64,000 bases of DNA from Micropterix aruncella (lineage: Eukaryota > Arthropoda > Insecta > Lepidoptera > Micropterigidae), in assembly GCA_944548615.1 (NCBI GenBank), contig OX155976.1:4934952-4998951 (forward strand), written 5' to 3'. Below are positions 61,585 to 64,000 of the stretch, in pieces (position 1 is the first letter of the stretch; the number at the start of each line of letters is the position of its first letter). The notes under the pieces are model-generated. The model did not search any database and was not told the origin of the DNA. It saw only the letters and a program-made list of their open reading frames with translations. The translations under genes and the position numbers were made by a program.

Positions 61585-62790
61585 AAGAACATTCAAATTC
61601 AAACTCAAAATTCTTTATTTATCTATAATATTACATGTATTTTTAAAATTCAAAGCCATGCTAACTAGGCCTCGCCTGTACTAAGGTAGTCTTAATATAA
61701 AAGAAGGTATAGTGGTTTTCGTAACTTGCTGGATTATCTTTGTATTATTATGTTACATTTGATAAGTTAGATATGTCTCCAAAATAAGAAAACGTAATAA
61801 TATTAAATTTAGGTATATACATATAAATATACACTTACATACATAAATAAATATATACTTTATAGATAAATATAAAATAATACTCTATATAATATATATA
61901 TACATATATTTCACAAATCGTGCTCTATTTTAATATATATGTTATTAATGTCTCCGTTTCTTGTCGACCCATAGTCAAAAGTGACTTAGTTAGGTTTTTC
62001 TTTACGCCGTGACTATTCCTAGATTTCAGTCCTGCAGGAAAAACACAATTAATTTTGTTGAACAGTCGAGGAGCAATGTAAGAAAAGTGTTTTTGCGCAA
62101 AACTTGTTCTCTTTTTTTGGATTAAGTGCTGTCTGGTTGTTGTTACTCGTGTTCCTTTATGGTGTGTTGAATATAGATGATAATTCTCATGATTATAGTA
62201 GTAGAGTAGGACTACCTTAGCGTATATTTGACGAACGTCAAGGACTTTAGATTCATTGTACAAGCTCTCAGAAGAATACCGGAAGGGTTTTTTGTGTATT
62301 ACTCTTAATAGCGACTTTTGGGCTTTAATTAAAGGATCAAGTGCTTGCAGCGAGGCTCCACCCCAAGCTATGATTCCGTATGCTAGTAAGTTATGGGCCA
62401 ATGCGAAATATATCGTTCGTACTAAATCTTTGGATACGGCATTTCTTATTAACTTGAATATATGTACAAGTTTTCTCAATTTTGTTGCAGTGCACCTGAT
62501 ATGATCTTCCCACTTGAGTGTATAGTCCAGAGTTAATCCTAGGTACTTTATTGTATCTACTCTTTCCACCTCCGTACACGTACAAGGCTGTGTCGCATTC
62601 TTTCCGTCAACGACAGTGTTGCATGTGTGGATTTTTAGTTTGCGCAGGGTTTGTTTGTCGTAAGTTTTCTTCATTTGAAAGGTCATATATTTAGTTTTAG
62701 AGTCATTAAGAGTCAGTAGATTATAATTTAGCCATACTTTGATTATAGATAGTCCGTTTTCCGTGTAATTGTACACATCGTCCCAGGATT
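61585..62790 (-). mobile_element. 5'-truncated CR1/Jockey-like LINE
   Basis: Contains the coding end at 61925-62776 and an AT-rich 3' UTR ending in a TTTGAGTTTGAATTTGAATG simple tail near 61590-61605. Confidence 0.85.
61925..62776 (-). CDS. LINE RT thumb and C-terminal domain
   Basis: An open frame of 283 codons (61925-62776) starting after the catalytic region: LSIIKVWLNYNLLTLNDSKT KYMTF, IKYLGLTLDYTLKWEDHIRC, LIRNAVSKDLVRTIYFALAH, NLLAYGIIAWGGASLQALDP, LIKAQKSLLRVIHKKPFRYS, RTSFAQKHFSYIAPRLFNKI. It aligns along its length with the LINE at 12436-14022 (e.g. LIKAQKALIRVIARKPYRYS) and is a related but distinct family. The catalytic domain is truncated away. Confidence 0.88.
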   Translation of the reverse strand: MYNYTENGLSIIKVWLNYNLLTLNDSKTKYMTFQMKKTYDKQTLRKLKIHTCNTVVDGKNATQPCTCTEVERVDTIKYLGLTLDYTLKWEDHIRCTATKLRKLVHIFKLIRNAVSKDLVRTIYFALAHNLLAYGIIAWGGASLQALDPLIKAQKSLLRVIHKKPFRYSSESLYNESKVLDVRQIYAKVVLLYYYNHENYHLYSTHHKGTRVTTTRQHLIQKKRTSFAQKHFSYIAPRLFNKINCVFPAGLKSRNSHGVKKNLTKSLLTMGRQETETLITYILK

Positions 62791-63039
62791 TGCCTCTGAA
62801 TATGATACAAACTTGAATGAATATGATACAGAATTTTTGGCCTTAATTTCCTTTATAGAACAGCAACTTCATAGGTAAGGACTGAATAAAATTGATTTGA
62901 TTACTGTAAGCGAGTTATATAAACCAGGCACCCCTCGGGCAGCCAACGACTTGAGGCAGAGATGATAATGCTTCTTAGTGGATTTATTTTCATTGAAATA
63001 CTGTGACAGCTCGCTTCTAAAACGTCTCTTTATTTCCAG
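62791..63039. other. Gene B intron 1 end
   Basis: AATATGATACAAACTTGAAT and a nearby partial repeat of it, then AT-rich sequence to the CTTTATTTCCAG acceptor. No gene. Confidence 0.4.
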
Positions 63040-63175
63040 CGTGATGTTTCTAAATCTTCAACCCGGTGGTCGAAGGAGTCGCGACCGGTCAGTTCTGGCA
63101 TTGCGAATGCAAAGAAAAAGTTGCGCGCGTTTGCCATCCAAAAGAAACTATCACAAAACCCTCTTTGCAGTTCTA
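63040..63175 (+). CDS. Gene B exon 2, related to gene A exon 1
   Basis: A 136-nt exon between CTTTATTTCCAG and GTAAGTATC, phase 0 in and phase 1 out. It encodes RDVSKSSTRWSKESRPVSSG then IANAKKKLRAFAIQKKLSQ and NPLCSS. The middle matches gene A exon 1 ([19 protein letters not shown]) at 12 of 19 positions, both have an RW upstream, and both exons end Ser-Ser in phase 1. I conclude the genes are paralogues. Further exons lie beyond 64000 or are not recognised. Confidence 0.75.
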
Positions 63176-63254
63176 GTAAGTATCTTTTTATCTTCTACTG
63201 TTGGTGCTGATTTTGCGTACTCTTGTTGGATTTCGCCCTCACAGATAATATACT

Positions 63255-63330
63255 ACAGGGGGGAGTTTTTAATTAGTGACATCCTTGTAGTGGGTGAATC
63301 AGTACGAGCAAGTAGGCAACTTTTGACAAC
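63255..63330 (+). repeat. Lone end of the 40983-43456 TIR element
   Basis: GGGGAGTTTTTAATTAGTGA then ATCAGTACGAGCAAGTAGGC and AACTTTTGACAACTG match the ~75-bp arm seen at 40985-41040/42772-42800 in gene A's first intron. The opposite arm is not found here. Confidence 0.7.
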
Positions 63331-63399
63331 TGTAATGAGGTGCGGTCTGCTCGGACAACCTCTAATTGTCGCTGGTGAAGGATGGCAGGATTCCAGATA

Positions 63400-63630
63400 A
63401 ACGCCTTGTTCGTGGTGGCACAGATTTATTGTACGTTTTAATACGATACAAAGCGCACGCGAGCGAAATATAATTATAGAAAACAGGAATTACGGCAGCG
63501 GCGATATCGACCGTCCGCTCCGATCGTATGACAGTTTGACGTGTAAGTGGCGGCGTTCGACCAGTCCCCTCTTCACTAGTTGGTTGCGTTCGATTGCGTC
63601 GCTCGATATAAAGTTGCCACGCTAGAAAGG
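63400..63630 (-). other. Possible LTR-like segment
   Basis: On the minus strand a GC-richer block is followed by ACAATAAATCTGTGCC, which could be a poly(A) signal within an LTR. No paired ends or target duplication seen, so this is tentative. Confidence 0.25.
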
Positions 63631-63737
63631 TTTAGGCTAAGTACGAAACAACAACAACCACTGAATGTTTAGAGTTAGGAAAACAATAGCCGTTAACTAC
63701 TTAAGCTCTCTTTAATTCATCGAAGCTATATTATTAA

Positions 63738-63927
63738 CCTTTTGTACTTGAGTGGCTCCGCCATGGAGCCCGGGCAGTTTATTGCGGCCACTCAAGCGGC
63801 GCTGCTCGAGTATAAAAGGCTTAGTTTGTTTGAGTGTAAAATGATTTTAAAGCACCTGTAAAATGCTTCCCTAATATAGCTCGAGTTGGTGGTTCGCCTG
63901 TGCAAAAAAGGCATCGAGTGCAAAGGG
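63738..63927. mobile_element. 190-bp TTAA MITE, fourth family
   Basis: CCTTTTGTACTTGAGTGG at the left and ATCGAGTGCAAAGGG at the right, imperfectly inverted; TTAA at 63734-63737 and 63928-63931. It contains CGAGTATAAAAGGC, a good TATA box, so the element could add a promoter inside gene B. Confidence 0.75.
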
Positions 63928-64000
63928 TTAATTTACATCTTAATTTAGATTAGGTAAACAATTAAAATGAATATAAAACTCCAATCCGGCATTAGTCGCC

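Overview
This window looks like a transposon-rich piece of an arthropod nuclear genome, most likely an insect. Genes are split by long AT-rich introns with GT/AG junctions. Insect-type non-LTR retrotransposons, Penelope elements, a tRNA-derived SINE, Helitrons, and piggyBac/TTAA, hAT, Harbinger and mariner-like DNA elements fill the rest. There is no operon structure and no CRISPR. I cannot name the species; the LINE tails and the Helitron termini would fit Lepidoptera or Hemiptera.

The main host feature is a spliced gene on the minus strand, 'gene A', assembled here by eye from splice sites and reading phase. Its start codon is at 48117 and its stop at 19407. Coding exons: 47895-48117, 40777-40851, 35008-35268, 30259-30505, 27519-27578, 26746-26811, 25246-25311, 23576-23811, 22500-22631, 19407-19801. 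Every junction keeps phase, and the sum is 1761 nt (586 codons plus stop). I do not recognise the protein: it is basic and low-complexity at the N terminus, with a charged coiled-coil-like segment, an RS-like patch, a His/Pro/Asp repeat and an acidic Ser/Pro-rich C terminus. One small phase-symmetric exon is present three times within a tandem segmental duplication.

Head-to-head with gene A, on the plus strand, lies 'gene B' (exons 55623-55778 and 63040-63175, continuing past the window). Its second exon encodes a segment clearly related to the end of gene A exon 1, with the same phase-1 boundary, so A and B look like divergent paralogues.

Region by region: 0-12 kb holds LINE fragments, a 384-bp tandem array, TTAA and GATTGCG-type MITEs, a mariner remnant split by (TA)n, a GC-rich repeat cluster, and a Harbinger element inside an RTE-like LINE. 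12-15 kb is a Helitron split by a LINE. 15-19 kb holds nested MITEs and a ~1.6 kb minisatellite. 19.4-48.1 kb is gene A with repeat-filled introns (restriction-like-endonuclease LINE, SINEs, Penelope fragment, solo LTR, hAT, MITEs). 48-55.6 kb is the intergenic region with a decayed LINE. 55.6-64 kb is gene B, whose first intron holds a Penelope-like element lying between two (TA)n tracts and two further LINE pieces.
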